DNA of 64,000 nt from an uncultured SAR116 cluster alpha proteobacterium. Lineage in GTDB: Bacteria; Pseudomonadota; Alphaproteobacteria; Puniceispirillales; Marisalimonadaceae. The notes under the pieces were generated by a model. That model was not told the DNA's origin. It did no database searches and worked only from the letters and a program-made list of their open reading frames with translations. This document shows, piece by piece, positions 8,488 through 18,129 of the stretch. The stretch covers positions 1 to 64,000 of the forward strand of contig CACEFQ010000001.1 of the NCBI GenBank assembly GCA_902558885.1, read 5' to 3'. Each line of letters opens with the position of its first letter. Positions within the stretch are counted from its first letter, which is position 1. A program made the translations under genes and the position numbers.

Positions 8488-9108
8488 TTAATATCCTGCT
8501 CCAGATTTGGAAGTTTCACTTTCTGGCACATAAGTTTCAAAAGCCAGTGATTTTAATTTTTGCCAACATTGAGCGTTGAGTTTAGTAACATTTTTATTTT
8601 TTTTAAGATTAGTAAATTTAATATTTTTTTTCTTTATAAAATCATATGTTTTTAAGAAATAATAACTTGAAATTTTGGTATCTAAATTTGTATTAACATA
8701 TATTTCTTTATCTTTTGTAAATGCAATAATATCTTTTTGTTCATTTTCTAATATTAAATTAATTTTTTGTTCTTCTGCAATTATTCCCATAGCAGCAAGT
8801 AAAAATTTTGAGTTATCGATATAACCCTCCCAAGTTATTTTTTTTGCAGAAACATATTCTACTAAAAGCAATCCCAATAAAGCGGTAGCTAATGGTTTTT
8901 TGTTTGTATTTTTATTAATTGAAATACTTATTTTATTATTGTTATAAAGGTCTGCTGTTTTCAAAATTGATCCAAGAAAATATTGACCGTGTTGTGCCAA
9001 CCATTTTGCTTTGTTTGCACAGTCTTTAGCTAAACTCCATTCAATATTAACACTTCTGAGTGCTCTATAAGTTTCTGAGTATACCTCATTTAAAGATACA
9101 CTAATCAT
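8488..9108 (-). CDS. DUF3726-family protein
   Basis: 206 residues from the start chosen here (MISVSLNEVY), whose ATG lies two bases after the stop of the upstream 567-residue gene; an in-frame ATG 33 bases earlier would overlap that gene. The N-terminus (SLNEV, then A-K-D-C-A-N-K-A-KWLA-x-HG) and the C-terminus (ETYVPESETSKSGAGY) match the conserved ends of DUF3726, whose members usually end in a TYVP-x-SE-x-SR-x-GAG motif. Function is unknown; cytosolic, no membrane segment. Tight coupling to the 567-residue gene and the M19 homologue suggests the three work together. Confidence 0.7.
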   Translation of the reverse strand: MISVSLNEVYSETYRALRSVNIEWSLAKDCANKAKWLAQHGQYFLGSILKTADLYNNNKISISINKNTNKKPLATALLGLLLVEYVSAKKITWEGYIDNSKFLLAAMGIIAEEQKINLILENEQKDIIAFTKDKEIYVNTNLDTKISSYYFLKTYDFIKKKNIKFTNLKKNKNVTKLNAQCWQKLKSLAFETYVPESETSKSGAGY

Positions 9109-9110
9109 AA

Positions 9111-10814
9111 TTATACATTTGGTAAATTGGGAAAAAGCCAATCATTTACATTTGTTTTCCATAATTCATTTGGCAATGGGGCTCCTTGAAATAGAGTTAT
9201 TCTTGTCCATAGATCAGACTTAGGATCAAACTTTGAGGCTCCAAAAAAACTTAATTTACATCTTAAAATATCAATTGGTTTCATATCTTTACCAATTAAA
9301 TTATTTTGTATTTCACTGTATGGTAGTGATTTATTTATTATTATTCTCTTAATTATATTTCTTAATTCTGGTTGACTTACCATTACTTCAGAAGCTGTCA
9401 TATCATAAGGTAATTTATTCAGAATATTTAATGTTTTTTTTATCTGGTGAGCAATATCAAAAGGGAGTTGTTTATCTATTCCAGCATCTTTTTTTGTAAT
9501 ACCTAGACGTGGTTCTAATTTTGTTTGAGAAGTATACCAGAAACAATAATTTTCTGCAGGTTTGGTGGTGTCTATTTCAAGGGCCCATTTATAATTATCT
9601 TTAATAATATTTAAAATATCATTGACGTTAAAATCTATTAACACAGATTTTTGTTCTTTTGCTCCCATATTATTTATTAAGTCTTCAAATAACTCAGGAA
9701 ATGGTTCAATAAAGACAGAGTTAAGAATTTCTTGTGTTTCTAAAGTGATATCATCTTTATAAAAATCAAAAAGAGTTTTTATAGGATAATTAAAATTCAA
9801 AAGTTTAGTAAGATTTGTATTTTGTAAAATTTTTTTCAGGTCTAAATTAAGTTCGTTAATCTTTTTTGACTGTAGTTGATCATCAACTTTCCATTGTAAG
9901 CTGTATTTGAATGCTTCATGAATATAGTTAACAATTTTATTTTGTGTTTTTTTATCTAATCTCTTTATTGAGAAAACTCTTGATAGGGCTATTTCTCTGT
10001 TGTAGATCCATTGATGGATTAATTCTTGATGATTTACTAGAAATGGGGCCATCCCTAAACCTGTTGCATTGCCAACTCCTAAATGTTTTGCAAGATGTTT
10101 AGAGAGAGTTAGAAACTTTTTACCTCCTCTTTTTTTAGCTAAAAAATTAATTAATTCTATTGAAAAATATCTAATTAGATATACGGTCAACATTTCTGCT
10201 TGAAAAGGTTTTTCTAAAAATTCATTGCCTTTGGTATTAGAAAAATCTCCAATTCCAAATTTACCATTGCCATATACTGCAGTAGTTCTAATAAGATAAC
10301 CTACATCATTAATCAGTTTTTCAGATGGCTGTTTTCCAATTGATAAATCATTTAATACTTTTTCAAATATTCTTTGAGACTTGTTAGCTCTACTTAAAGT
10401 CAACTGTTTTGAATTGTGTCTTCCTGATTCCTGTATTTTTAAATTTTTGGATAATTGATTTAATTCATTTTTATTTGGGATACCCCTAAAAAGTGAGAAA
10501 GTCATATCCCATTTCTCAGCTATAACTCTATCAGTTCTTTCTTCATCATTAATAGAATGACAAAAGATTATGAGTGACAAAATTTCATTTTTAAAAATTA
10601 TTTTAATAATGGCACTTCCAATCCCATTATTATCAATATTCCATTGGTGAATTTCTATTTTGCTTTTTTGATACTTAAGATCATCTATAAGACGCCTTGT
10701 GAAAGATAGTCGTGTTTGATGAAAGCTTCCTAATCTATCAAGCTTCATTACAGTTGAGGGTGGTCTTATAGGATGGTTATACTCCAAATTATTTTGAGTG
10801 TTTTGAAAATTCAT
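9111..10814 (-). CDS. conserved-looking protein of unknown family, 567 aa
   Basis: I do not recognise a characterised domain. The protein is soluble, without signal peptide or membrane helices. Blocks that look strongly constrained are GRHNSKQLTL (131-140), RTTAVYGNGKFGIGDF (176-191), a Gly/His-rich block around 244-262 (HLGVGNATGLGMAPF, then NHQ), and a later SQTKLEPRLG block near residue 440. Density of Gly, His, Asn and Asp in these blocks suggests an enzyme. It starts four bases after the M19 stop and ends two bases before the DUF3726 start, so the three genes form one transcription unit. By context I infer a metabolic role; no specific function is proposed. Confidence 0.7.
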   Translation of the reverse strand: MNFQNTQNNLEYNHPIRPPSTVMKLDRLGSFHQTRLSFTRRLIDDLKYQKSKIEIHQWNIDNNGIGSAIIKIIFKNEILSLIIFCHSINDEERTDRVIAEKWDMTFSLFRGIPNKNELNQLSKNLKIQESGRHNSKQLTLSRANKSQRIFEKVLNDLSIGKQPSEKLINDVGYLIRTTAVYGNGKFGIGDFSNTKGNEFLEKPFQAEMLTVYLIRYFSIELINFLAKKRGGKKFLTLSKHLAKHLGVGNATGLGMAPFLVNHQELIHQWIYNREIALSRVFSIKRLDKKTQNKIVNYIHEAFKYSLQWKVDDQLQSKKINELNLDLKKILQNTNLTKLLNFNYPIKTLFDFYKDDITLETQEILNSVFIEPFPELFEDLINNMGAKEQKSVLIDFNVNDILNIIKDNYKWALEIDTTKPAENYCFWYTSQTKLEPRLGITKKDAGIDKQLPFDIAHQIKKTLNILNKLPYDMTASEVMVSQPELRNIIKRIIINKSLPYSEIQNNLIGKDMKPIDILRCKLSFFGASKFDPKSDLWTRITLFQGAPLPNELWKTNVNDWLFPNLPNV

Positions 10815-10818
10815 CTTT

Positions 10819-11790
10819 TTAAACTGACCTAAATGAGTTTCTAAAAAAATTTAACCAATTTTTACCTTTTATTTTATCAATTTCTTCTTCATTAAAACCA
10901 ATATTTTTTAAACCAGTTAAGATATTATTCCAGTCTCTGTTATCTCTAAACCAAGTTGGCATTTTGGGAAAACCTGGATTTGACGCAGAACCTTCACCAT
11001 ATTCAATATTTTTGGTCCATTTGCCTATTCTCATCCATTCTACAATACTATCAGGTTGATCTTGGCATAAATCTGATCCGAACCCTACGTGATTGATTCC
11101 CATAATATCAACTGTTTTTGCTATCATTGAACAAAAATCTTCCAATGAACAATTACTACTATTATTTAGGTGGTGTGGATAAAGTGAAAATCCTAAAATT
11201 CCTTCATTTTCAGCGAGTATAGATAAAACATTATTAGATTTATTTCTTTTAGCTGGATGCCAAAAAGACGGGTTGGCATGACTTATAACAATTGGTCTTT
11301 CGGATATTTCAATAGCTTGCAGAGTTGATTTTTCAGCAGAATGAGACATATCAACAACCATTCCAACTCTATTCATTTCTTTTATTACTTCTTTACCCAT
11401 TCTTGTAATACCTGGATCATTTTCTTCATAACAACCGGTGGCTAACAACGACTGATTATTATATGAAAGTTGCATAAACCTTCCGCCAAGTCTGTGAAGA
11501 ATTTCAATTAAACCAATATCATCCTCAATGGGTGATGGATTTTGAAATCCAAAAATTATTGCTGTTTTATTTCGTTTTTTTGCTATTTCAACATCTTCGG
11601 CAAAATATGCAGGCATTATTAATGAAGGATATTTCTCAAACCATCTATTCCATTGTTCAAAATTTGAAACTGTTTCTCTGAATTGTTCATGATAAGAAAT
11701 TGTTACATGTATAGCAGTGACATTAGAATCTCTTAACTCACTAAAAATTTTTTCAGACCAATTACAATATTGTAAACCATCGATAAGCAT
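10819..11790 (-). CDS. peptidase M19 (membrane dipeptidase) homologue with altered metal site
   Basis: 323 residues with the M19 TIM-barrel landmarks: LSYNNQSL (108-115), GITRMGKEVIKEMNR, VDMSHS with H150, VISHANP with H171, and GFGSDL with D240. Aligned by these anchors to human renal dipeptidase, H198, H219 and D288 are retained. The first-metal ligands H20 and D22 (canonical DGH-x-D) are Leu6 and Tyr8 (DGLQY), and the bridging E125 is Gln83 (FGFQN). A binuclear zinc dipeptidase is therefore unlikely; a mononuclear hydrolase or another lyase/isomerase activity is more plausible. It is the first gene of the operon with the 567-residue protein and DUF3726. No signal peptide, so cytosolic. Confidence 0.8.
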   Translation of the reverse strand: MLIDGLQYCNWSEKIFSELRDSNVTAIHVTISYHEQFRETVSNFEQWNRWFEKYPSLIMPAYFAEDVEIAKKRNKTAIIFGFQNPSPIEDDIGLIEILHRLGGRFMQLSYNNQSLLATGCYEENDPGITRMGKEVIKEMNRVGMVVDMSHSAEKSTLQAIEISERPIVISHANPSFWHPAKRNKSNNVLSILAENEGILGFSLYPHHLNNSSNCSLEDFCSMIAKTVDIMGINHVGFGSDLCQDQPDSIVEWMRIGKWTKNIEYGEGSASNPGFPKMPTWFRDNRDWNNILTGLKNIGFNEEEIDKIKGKNWLNFFRNSFRSV

Positions 11791-11929
11791 GTAAAAAAAT
11801 TATCATATTTATTCATTAAGGTGAATTATTTAATTGCTCTAGTTTTTTTAGTTAGAATAACTTGTTATTACTTGAATTTTACTATTCAATAGATTTAATA
11901 AAATTTGTTTTTAAAAGTGAGAAATTTAA

Positions 11930-12976
11930 TTGAATTATAAATTTTTAGGCAACTCTGACTTAAAGGTTTCAACGTATTGTCTTGGTACTATGACATTTGG
12001 AGAGACAACTTCTGAAGAAGATGGTCATTATCAACTGGATGAGTCAGTAGCATCAGGAATTAATTTTATTGATACAGCTGAAATGTATCCTACATGTCCT
12101 TTAAGACCTGAAACCACTGGTGATACTGAAATTATAGTTGGAAATTGGATTGCAAAAAATAAATCTAAAAGATCTTCGATAGTGCTTGCAACTAAAGTTT
12201 CTGGTAAAGGCTATATGGCAGTAAGAAATGGTGAAGGTATAAATGCCGAATCTTTAAAAATTGCAGTTGAAGGAAGCTTAAAAAAACTTAAAACTGACTA
12301 TATTGACTTATATCAACTTCACTGGCCAGACAGAGGTTCATACCATTTTAGACAAAATTGGAATTATGATCCTACCAAACAAAATTACAATGAAATTAAA
12401 GAAAATCTACAAGGTGTTATAAATTCTTTATCTGAACTTCAGAAAGAAGGTAAAATTAGATATCTTGGACTGTCAAACGAAACCTGTTGGGGTACACTAC
12501 AATTTATTAAATTTTTAAAAGATTTTCCAAATCTTAAGTTAGTTTCCACTCAGAATGAGTATAGCTTGCTGTGTAGATTATACGACCTAGATATGGCAGA
12601 AATGTCTCATCATGAAGATATAAGCTTATTAGCATATTCACCGCTCGCGGGTGGATTTTTGACTGGTAAATACATGAATAATAATGTGCCAAAAAATTCT
12701 CGATTATCTAGAGTTCCAAGTCTATTCGGAAGAGTTAATGAAAATTCTTCTTTAGCAGTTTCTGAATATGTGTCTTTATCTAAAAAATATCAAATTGATC
12801 CAGTACACATGGCTATTGCCTTTTGTAATCAAAGACCTTTTATGGGCTCAGTTATTTTTGGAGCTACTGACAATACACAATTTAAAAATATTTTAAAAGG
12901 TGTAGACGTTATACTTTCTGAAGAAATCATGTTAGAAATTAATCAATTATATAAAAAATTTCCTATTACTTTCTAA
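11930..12976 (+). CDS. aldo/keto reductase (Tas-like)
   Basis: 348 residues. The AKR tetrad is visible: Asp48 and Tyr53 (NFIDTAEMYP), Lys89 (LATKVSG) and His131 (YQLHWPDR). The insertion TCPLRPETTG after the tyrosine and the overall length are like E. coli Tas. These proteins reduce aldehydes or ketones with NADPH in the cytosol; the physiological substrate is open. The start is TTG at 11930 (MNYKFLGNSDLKVS), the only position giving the standard N-terminal strand. It is divergent from the M19 operon with 139 AT-rich bases between, and its stop abuts the serine hydrolase stop. Confidence 0.85.
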   Translation: MNYKFLGNSDLKVSTYCLGTMTFGETTSEEDGHYQLDESVASGINFIDTAEMYPTCPLRPETTGDTEIIVGNWIAKNKSKRSSIVLATKVSGKGYMAVRNGEGINAESLKIAVEGSLKKLKTDYIDLYQLHWPDRGSYHFRQNWNYDPTKQNYNEIKENLQGVINSLSELQKEGKIRYLGLSNETCWGTLQFIKFLKDFPNLKLVSTQNEYSLLCRLYDLDMAEMSHHEDISLLAYSPLAGGFLTGKYMNNNVPKNSRLSRVPSLFGRVNENSSLAVSEYVSLSKKYQIDPVHMAIAFCNQRPFMGSVIFGATDNTQFKNILKGVDVILSEEIMLEINQLYKKFPITF

Positions 12977-14182
12977 TTAGACTAAAGCATTTCCAATTTC
13001 CTTAAACACAGAAAACATCAACTCTTCTGTTTTTATATTAATGGGATCAGATGCTGAAGACATTCTAATTATTGTAAGTTCTTTTTTAGGATTAATCCAA
13101 ATATTCTGACCATGTATACCTATTGCACAGAATTCGTTTTCATCAAAACCTGTTTGATACCATTTTGATCTATAATTTCCATGAGGAAACCTTTCCAATT
13201 TGTCTTGATTTAAATAGCTCGAATTATCTTTGTATTTCTTTATATCATCTATCCAATTTTCTGGAACAATTTGCCCATTTTTATTTGTACCATTATTTCG
13301 TACCATCTCTGAAATTAATAACAAGTCGTATGGTGATATACTAATTCCACCTGCCGATCTAGTAGCACCAAATCTATCCAACGTGACATCTGCATGATTT
13401 GTTATTCCTGAGGGTTTGAATAATAAAGCAGACATGATTTTAGAATATTTTTCTCCTGAAACTCTTTCAATTATCCAACCCAACAAATCGCTATGTGGAG
13501 AGCAATAATGATATTTGTTTCCGTGCAAATCTGTAGATTTTGGAATAGTTGAAAGAAATTCATGTAAACCACTTAAATTTTTTACATCATTATTTGAAGG
13601 TATATCCCATCCTGTAGAGGATCTATACCTTTGAAATATTTCAGCTTTTCCTGAATAATCTTCTATAAAATTAGATGCTACATTCATATCAAGTACGTTT
13701 CTTATTGTTGCATCTTCATAAGCTGTACCAATTGTTTCTGGTAATATTTTAGATACAGTGATATTCACATCAATTAATTTTTTATCTACTAAAATACCTG
13801 TTAACAAACTAGTCAGTGATTTGGAAATTGAAAATATAATGTGGGGTGTTTCATAAGTTGTAAAATTATTAAAAAATTCAAAAACTAATTTTCCTTTGTG
13901 CATAACAAGAAAACTGTCAGTATTGCAATCAACTAAAATATCTTCTAATTTTTTTTCAGTATTATTATGAGAAATCTTAATATCATTTAAGTCTACCAAT
14001 TTTTTGATAACATCTATTCTTTTTTTGGGATCAAACATAATTGGTGACGTGGGAATGATGCTTCTCACGTTTGTAAATGCCCAAACATTATAAGGATATT
14101 TTCTCCAATTTTCTAACGTAACTTGGTATTCTCGTGGTGGAGGACTACCTTTCATAATTTTATTTGTATCTAATTTAACCAT
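12977..14182 (-). CDS. beta-lactamase/transpeptidase-like serine hydrolase (class C-type fold)
   Basis: 401 residues of the PF00144 family. The S-x-x-K nucleophile pair is Ser118/Lys121 (FSISKSLTS). The second motif is Tyr226-Cys-Ser228 (YHYCSPHSDLLGW), a variant of Y-x-N that is common in esterase-type members. A late HGQNIWINP segment would be the third motif. No signal peptide is apparent, so a cytosolic esterase, amidase or lactonase is more likely than a beta-lactamase acting in the periplasm. Single gene, converging on the aldo/keto reductase with no bases between stops. Substrate unknown. Confidence 0.8.
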   Translation of the reverse strand: MVKLDTNKIMKGSPPPREYQVTLENWRKYPYNVWAFTNVRSIIPTSPIMFDPKKRIDVIKKLVDLNDIKISHNNTEKKLEDILVDCNTDSFLVMHKGKLVFEFFNNFTTYETPHIIFSISKSLTSLLTGILVDKKLIDVNITVSKILPETIGTAYEDATIRNVLDMNVASNFIEDYSGKAEIFQRYRSSTGWDIPSNNDVKNLSGLHEFLSTIPKSTDLHGNKYHYCSPHSDLLGWIIERVSGEKYSKIMSALLFKPSGITNHADVTLDRFGATRSAGGISISPYDLLLISEMVRNNGTNKNGQIVPENWIDDIKKYKDNSSYLNQDKLERFPHGNYRSKWYQTGFDENEFCAIGIHGQNIWINPKKELTIIRMSSASDPINIKTEELMFSVFKEIGNALV

Positions 14183-14281
14183 TTATTATTTCTACAAAAC
14201 ATTTTTAAAAAAATAATTACATTTGACAAATATCTAAATTAAACATACCCCATTATAATCCTAATAAATGAAGAGATACTA

Positions 14282-15493
14282 ATGAATTTAACATTTAACG
14301 ATATAAAAAACATTCATAAAAAAATTAAACACAATGTGAAATGGACTGAAACAACGTTCACATCTTCTATTTCAGAAAAATTAGGTATTAATACCTTTTT
14401 AAAGTTAGAAAATAGACAGCATACTGGCGCATTTAAAATAAGAGGGTCTTATTCAAAATTATTATCTTTGTCAGAAGCAGAAAAGAAAGCTGGGGTAATT
14501 GCCATGTCAGCTGGCAATCATGCACAGGGATTGGCTTATATTTCTAATAAAATGAATATTAAATCAAATATTGTTATGCCTGAAGGCACACCATTTACTA
14601 AAATTAGAAGGACACAAAATTTTGGTGGTAATGTAATTATCAAAGGTCAAGATTTAAATGAATCATATCAACATGTTCAAGACTTAATATCAAACAATGG
14701 ATTTATAGAGGTACATCCATACAATGACCTTAACGTGATTTCAGGGCAAGGTACAATTTCATATGAAATGATTACTGATTGTAATGAAATTGATGTTTTG
14801 TTAGTTCCTGTAGGTGGAGGGGGGTTAATTGCTGGTTGCTCACTAGCAGCTAAACATATGAAAAGAGATATTGAAGTTATAGGTGTAGAATCTGATCTCT
14901 ACCCATCATTGTCTAATAAAATGTTTAATAAGAAATCAAGGTGTAAGGGTTCCACTTTAGCAGAAGGTATTGCAGTAGCAGAAATAGGTGAAATTCCTTT
15001 TTCAATATTAAAGGATTTTGTTGATGATGTTTTAACTGTTTCTGATAAATCTATTGAAAGAGCAATTGCAATGTTAGCAGAGCATGAAAAAATAGTTGTT
15101 GAAGGAGCAGGTGCTACAGGTTTGGCAGCTTTAATACAACATGGTACAAAGTTTAAAAATAAAAAAATTGGAATTGTCATCTGTGGAGGTAATATTGACT
15201 CTAAAGTTTTATCTTCAATTTTGATGAGAGATCTAGTGAGATCGGGTCAAGTAACAACTTTGGGTATTACTATGCCTGACAAACCTGGTCAATTACAGAT
15301 TATTTCCAAAATTTGTGCTGTAAACGGTGCAAATGTCCTACAAGTTGAACACAGCAGGTTTGCTATGGATTTATCAGCTAGTTTAGCAAAATTAAATATA
15401 ACTATTGAAACACAGAATGCTTCTCATCTTAAAAAAATTATAAAAGAAATTGAAACAAACGATTTGCCAGTTAATATCGAAGGTATTATTTAA
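14282..15493 (+). CDS. ilvA: threonine ammonia-lyase (threonine dehydratase) with C-terminal ACT domain
   Basis: 403 residues. PLP-dependent fold type II: the Schiff-base lysine is K52 in TGAFKIRGSYSK, and the phosphate-binding loop GGGG is at 178-181. An ACT regulatory domain runs from about residue 325 (TTLGITMPDKPGQLQ) to the end. Length and single ACT-like domain match the TdcB/short-IlvA type rather than the 510-residue IlvA with two regulatory domains. It deaminates threonine (often also serine) to 2-oxobutyrate, feeding isoleucine synthesis or degradation. No ilv genes adjoin; it stands alone, converging on the metallophosphoesterase gene. Confidence 0.9.
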   Translation: MNLTFNDIKNIHKKIKHNVKWTETTFTSSISEKLGINTFLKLENRQHTGAFKIRGSYSKLLSLSEAEKKAGVIAMSAGNHAQGLAYISNKMNIKSNIVMPEGTPFTKIRRTQNFGGNVIIKGQDLNESYQHVQDLISNNGFIEVHPYNDLNVISGQGTISYEMITDCNEIDVLLVPVGGGGLIAGCSLAAKHMKRDIEVIGVESDLYPSLSNKMFNKKSRCKGSTLAEGIAVAEIGEIPFSILKDFVDDVLTVSDKSIERAIAMLAEHEKIVVEGAGATGLAALIQHGTKFKNKKIGIVICGGNIDSKVLSSILMRDLVRSGQVTTLGITMPDKPGQLQIISKICAVNGANVLQVEHSRFAMDLSASLAKLNITIETQNASHLKKIIKEIETNDLPVNIEGII

Positions 15494-15494
15494 T

Positions 15495-16550
15495 TTATAT
15501 TTTGCCTAATTTTAGATATACAATTTCATTTTTTGAACCAAGTCTTATCTTTGGTCCCCAGCATGCCACACCTGAACTTACATATAGGTTTGAGTTACCC
15601 TTATTATATAAACCATAAATAAATTTGAATTTTAATTTTACTATAAAATTAAAAGGAAATATTTGCCCATTGTGAGTATGACCTGATAACATAAGGTAAT
15701 TTATACAATTTATTTTTTGCCAAATATCTGGTTTATGACAGACAAACAAATTAAATAAATTATTATCACAAAGCTTGTTTGCAAAATTAATTTTTGAACT
15801 TTCTGTCTGGTTATCATCAATACCAATGAGATTAATACCATCAATTTCTATTTTATTATTTTTTAAATGATTAATATTAAAGGATGCTAGTTGATTGATT
15901 TTATTTTGATAGTCTTTTAAATAATATTCGTGATTACCACTTACAAAATAAATTGGTTTATTAATTTCCTTAAGAATATTTAGATCTTTAAAATTAAAAG
16001 AACTAGAGTCAATCAAATCACCTCCAATCAATAAGAAATCAAAGTTAAGTTTATTAATTTTTTTTACAATTTTTACTAGGTGTTTTTTATTGTTAGTACC
16101 AAGATGAACATCACTTATAAATAATATTTGATGATTTTTATTAATACTTGATGATTTTATGTCTATTTCTTTAATATTAATGGTTCTAGCGTTGTATGAA
16201 CCATACAAGTAAATCAAAATTATAAATATCAGAGAACTTATTCCAAGGAATAATGTGCTGATTTCTAAAACATAATTAAAAACAACACATATGGATATTA
16301 TAATAAAACTGATAAAACCAATTCCTAAACCTTCATAAACAAAGATTTTTAATGGTTTGAAAGTACTATGTGATCTTAAATAGTATAATATTAATATATA
16401 AAATATCAGGGTGTTAATCAGAGAATATTGAAAAGATTGTGTTTGATTCAATAGTAATTTATTAAGTATTTCGAATGGAAAAACATAAAATAAATAAGTG
16501 ATCATTAAAAAAATAACATTAAATAAGATCCTGTAGATATTTTTTTTCAT
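15495..16550 (-). CDS. membrane-anchored metallophosphoesterase (YkuE/YaeI-like)
   Basis: 351 residues from ATG 16550, which sits one base after the photolyase stop; an upstream in-frame ATG would overlap that gene. Four hydrophobic segments fill the first ~130 residues. The calcineurin-like domain then shows all metal motifs: ISDVHLG, GGDLIDSS, GNHEYY and a final SGHTHNGQ. Relatives with this architecture include YkuE/YaeI-type phosphoesterases, some of which hydrolyse UDP-diacylglucosamine in lipid A synthesis, but membrane topology alone does not prove that here. Probably co-transcribed with the photolyase. Confidence 0.8.
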   Translation of the reverse strand: MKKNIYRILFNVIFLMITYLFYVFPFEILNKLLLNQTQSFQYSLINTLIFYILILYYLRSHSTFKPLKIFVYEGLGIGFISFIIISICVVFNYVLEISTLFLGISSLIFIILIYLYGSYNARTINIKEIDIKSSSINKNHQILFISDVHLGTNNKKHLVKIVKKINKLNFDFLLIGGDLIDSSSFNFKDLNILKEINKPIYFVSGNHEYYLKDYQNKINQLASFNINHLKNNKIEIDGINLIGIDDNQTESSKINFANKLCDNNLFNLFVCHKPDIWQKINCINYLMLSGHTHNGQIFPFNFIVKLKFKFIYGLYNKGNSNLYVSSGVACWGPKIRLGSKNEIVYLKLGKI

Positions 16551-16551
16551 T

Positions 16552-17988
16552 TTAAGGTATTTTAGTTTTTGCAAATGCGTCTAGAGCATGTTGTCTTGAA
16601 CTTTTAATATCTACAATAGGTTTTGGATAATTTTTACCGAGCGTAACGCCTGCTTTTTCCAAAATATCATCAGGCGCCTCCCATGGATTAAAAAGGTATT
16701 TATTTGGAACTAATGCCAATTCTGGAACAAATTTTCTAGTATATTTGCCATTGGCATCAAACTTAACACCTTGTGTAACTGGATTAAAAATTCTAAAATA
16801 TGGCGCAGCATCAGCACCACATCCAGCTACCCATTGCCAACTTGCACTATTGCTTGCTAAATCTGCATCAACTAAACAATCCCAAAACCATCTTTCTCCT
16901 TCTTGCCAATGTGTAAGTAAATTTTTTACTAAAAAAGATCCAACAATCATCCTAAGTCGATTATGCATATATCCAGTTGACCATAGCTCTCTCATACCAG
17001 CATCTACTATAGGATATCCAGTTTGACCAGTTTTCCATGCTAACAGATATTCTGAGTTATTAATCCAAGGAAAATTATCAAATTTTGTTTGTAGATTTAT
17101 TTTTGGTAATTCAGGATAAAAATACAATAAATAATTTGAAAATTCTCTCCATCCCATTTCAGACAAAAAAATTTCAGTATCTTTTTGATGTTTTATTCCC
17201 ATTTGATTTAGGTCTTTTACGGCATGCCAAACCGTATTGGGAGAAATTTCACCCCAATGTAAATGTGGAGATAGTCTAGATACATTCTTCTTATTTGGAA
17301 AATTTCTACCTTCTTTATATCCATCTAACTCAGTATCAATAAATTGGTTAAGCCTTGCAGTTGCAGCTTTTTCACCAATCTGCCAACTTTTCAATATTTT
17401 ATTTTTCCAATTAAGCCTTGGTAATAAATGTAAATCATCGAGTTTCAAACTTCTAAATTTTTTTAACTCAAAGTAATTAATACTTTTTGGTTTTTCTTGA
17501 GGTCTTCTTGGTTCTTTTGCATTTAAACAACCTCGTCTAAAATAAGGAGTGAAAACTTTGTAATTTGTTTTGTCTTCTTTGAGTATATTCCATGGTTCCC
17601 ATAAGAGTGAGCTATTAAATGAGTATGTTTCTATTTCTAATTTCTTTAAATTAGTTTTTATTTTTTTATCTCTTCTGATGACCCATGGTTCATAAATTCT
17701 ATTCCAATATATTTTATTTATTGTTTCTAGTTGACATATTTTAAATAATATTTCTTCTGGATCACCTTTGGCTATTACCAATTTGTTTTGGAATTGTTTA
17801 TCAAGCTCTTTTAAAGATTGATGAAGCCAAACCCTCCCAGCTTGTCCAATTTTGTGATCCTTAGAATTAACATCATCAAGAATATAAAGTGGAATTATTG
17901 AACCATTTTTAACAGACGCAATTAGTGCTGGATTGTCGTGTAATCTTAAGTCTTGTCTTACCCAATATATACTAGCGTTTGCGCTCAT
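16552..17988 (-). CDS. phrB: deoxyribodipyrimidine photolyase (class I CPD photolyase)
   Basis: 478 residues. The N-terminal antenna-binding domain opens with IYWVRQDLRLHDNPAL. The C-terminal FAD domain carries SRLSPHLHWGEISP, TGYPIVDAGMRELW, and the highly conserved DADLASNSASWQWVAG and YFRIFNP blocks lining the FAD pocket. This set is diagnostic of class I CPD photolyases, which use blue light and reduced FAD to split pyrimidine dimers. The light-harvesting cofactor cannot be decided by eye. The following gene starts one base after the stop. A photolyase fits life in sunlit surface water. Confidence 0.93.
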   Translation of the reverse strand: MSANASIYWVRQDLRLHDNPALIASVKNGSIIPLYILDDVNSKDHKIGQAGRVWLHQSLKELDKQFQNKLVIAKGDPEEILFKICQLETINKIYWNRIYEPWVIRRDKKIKTNLKKLEIETYSFNSSLLWEPWNILKEDKTNYKVFTPYFRRGCLNAKEPRRPQEKPKSINYFELKKFRSLKLDDLHLLPRLNWKNKILKSWQIGEKAATARLNQFIDTELDGYKEGRNFPNKKNVSRLSPHLHWGEISPNTVWHAVKDLNQMGIKHQKDTEIFLSEMGWREFSNYLLYFYPELPKINLQTKFDNFPWINNSEYLLAWKTGQTGYPIVDAGMRELWSTGYMHNRLRMIVGSFLVKNLLTHWQEGERWFWDCLVDADLASNSASWQWVAGCGADAAPYFRIFNPVTQGVKFDANGKYTRKFVPELALVPNKYLFNPWEAPDDILEKAGVTLGKNYPKPIVDIKSSRQHALDAFAKTKIP

Positions 17989-18129
17989 TTTATTTTGCTT
18001 TTAAAAGTTATAAATATTCTTTGTCTTATTAATAAATTAAATTAAGGTTTTGGTTGAAGTACATATTTGGTGTTTTTTTTACTGTATATCAATAGATAAT
18101 AATTAAAAATTTATTTTATGAGGAGTTAC

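Noticed and set aside
12977-14182. Beta-lactamase resistance gene
   Set aside because: No signal peptide and a Y-C-S variant motif; an esterase-type serine hydrolase is more likely.
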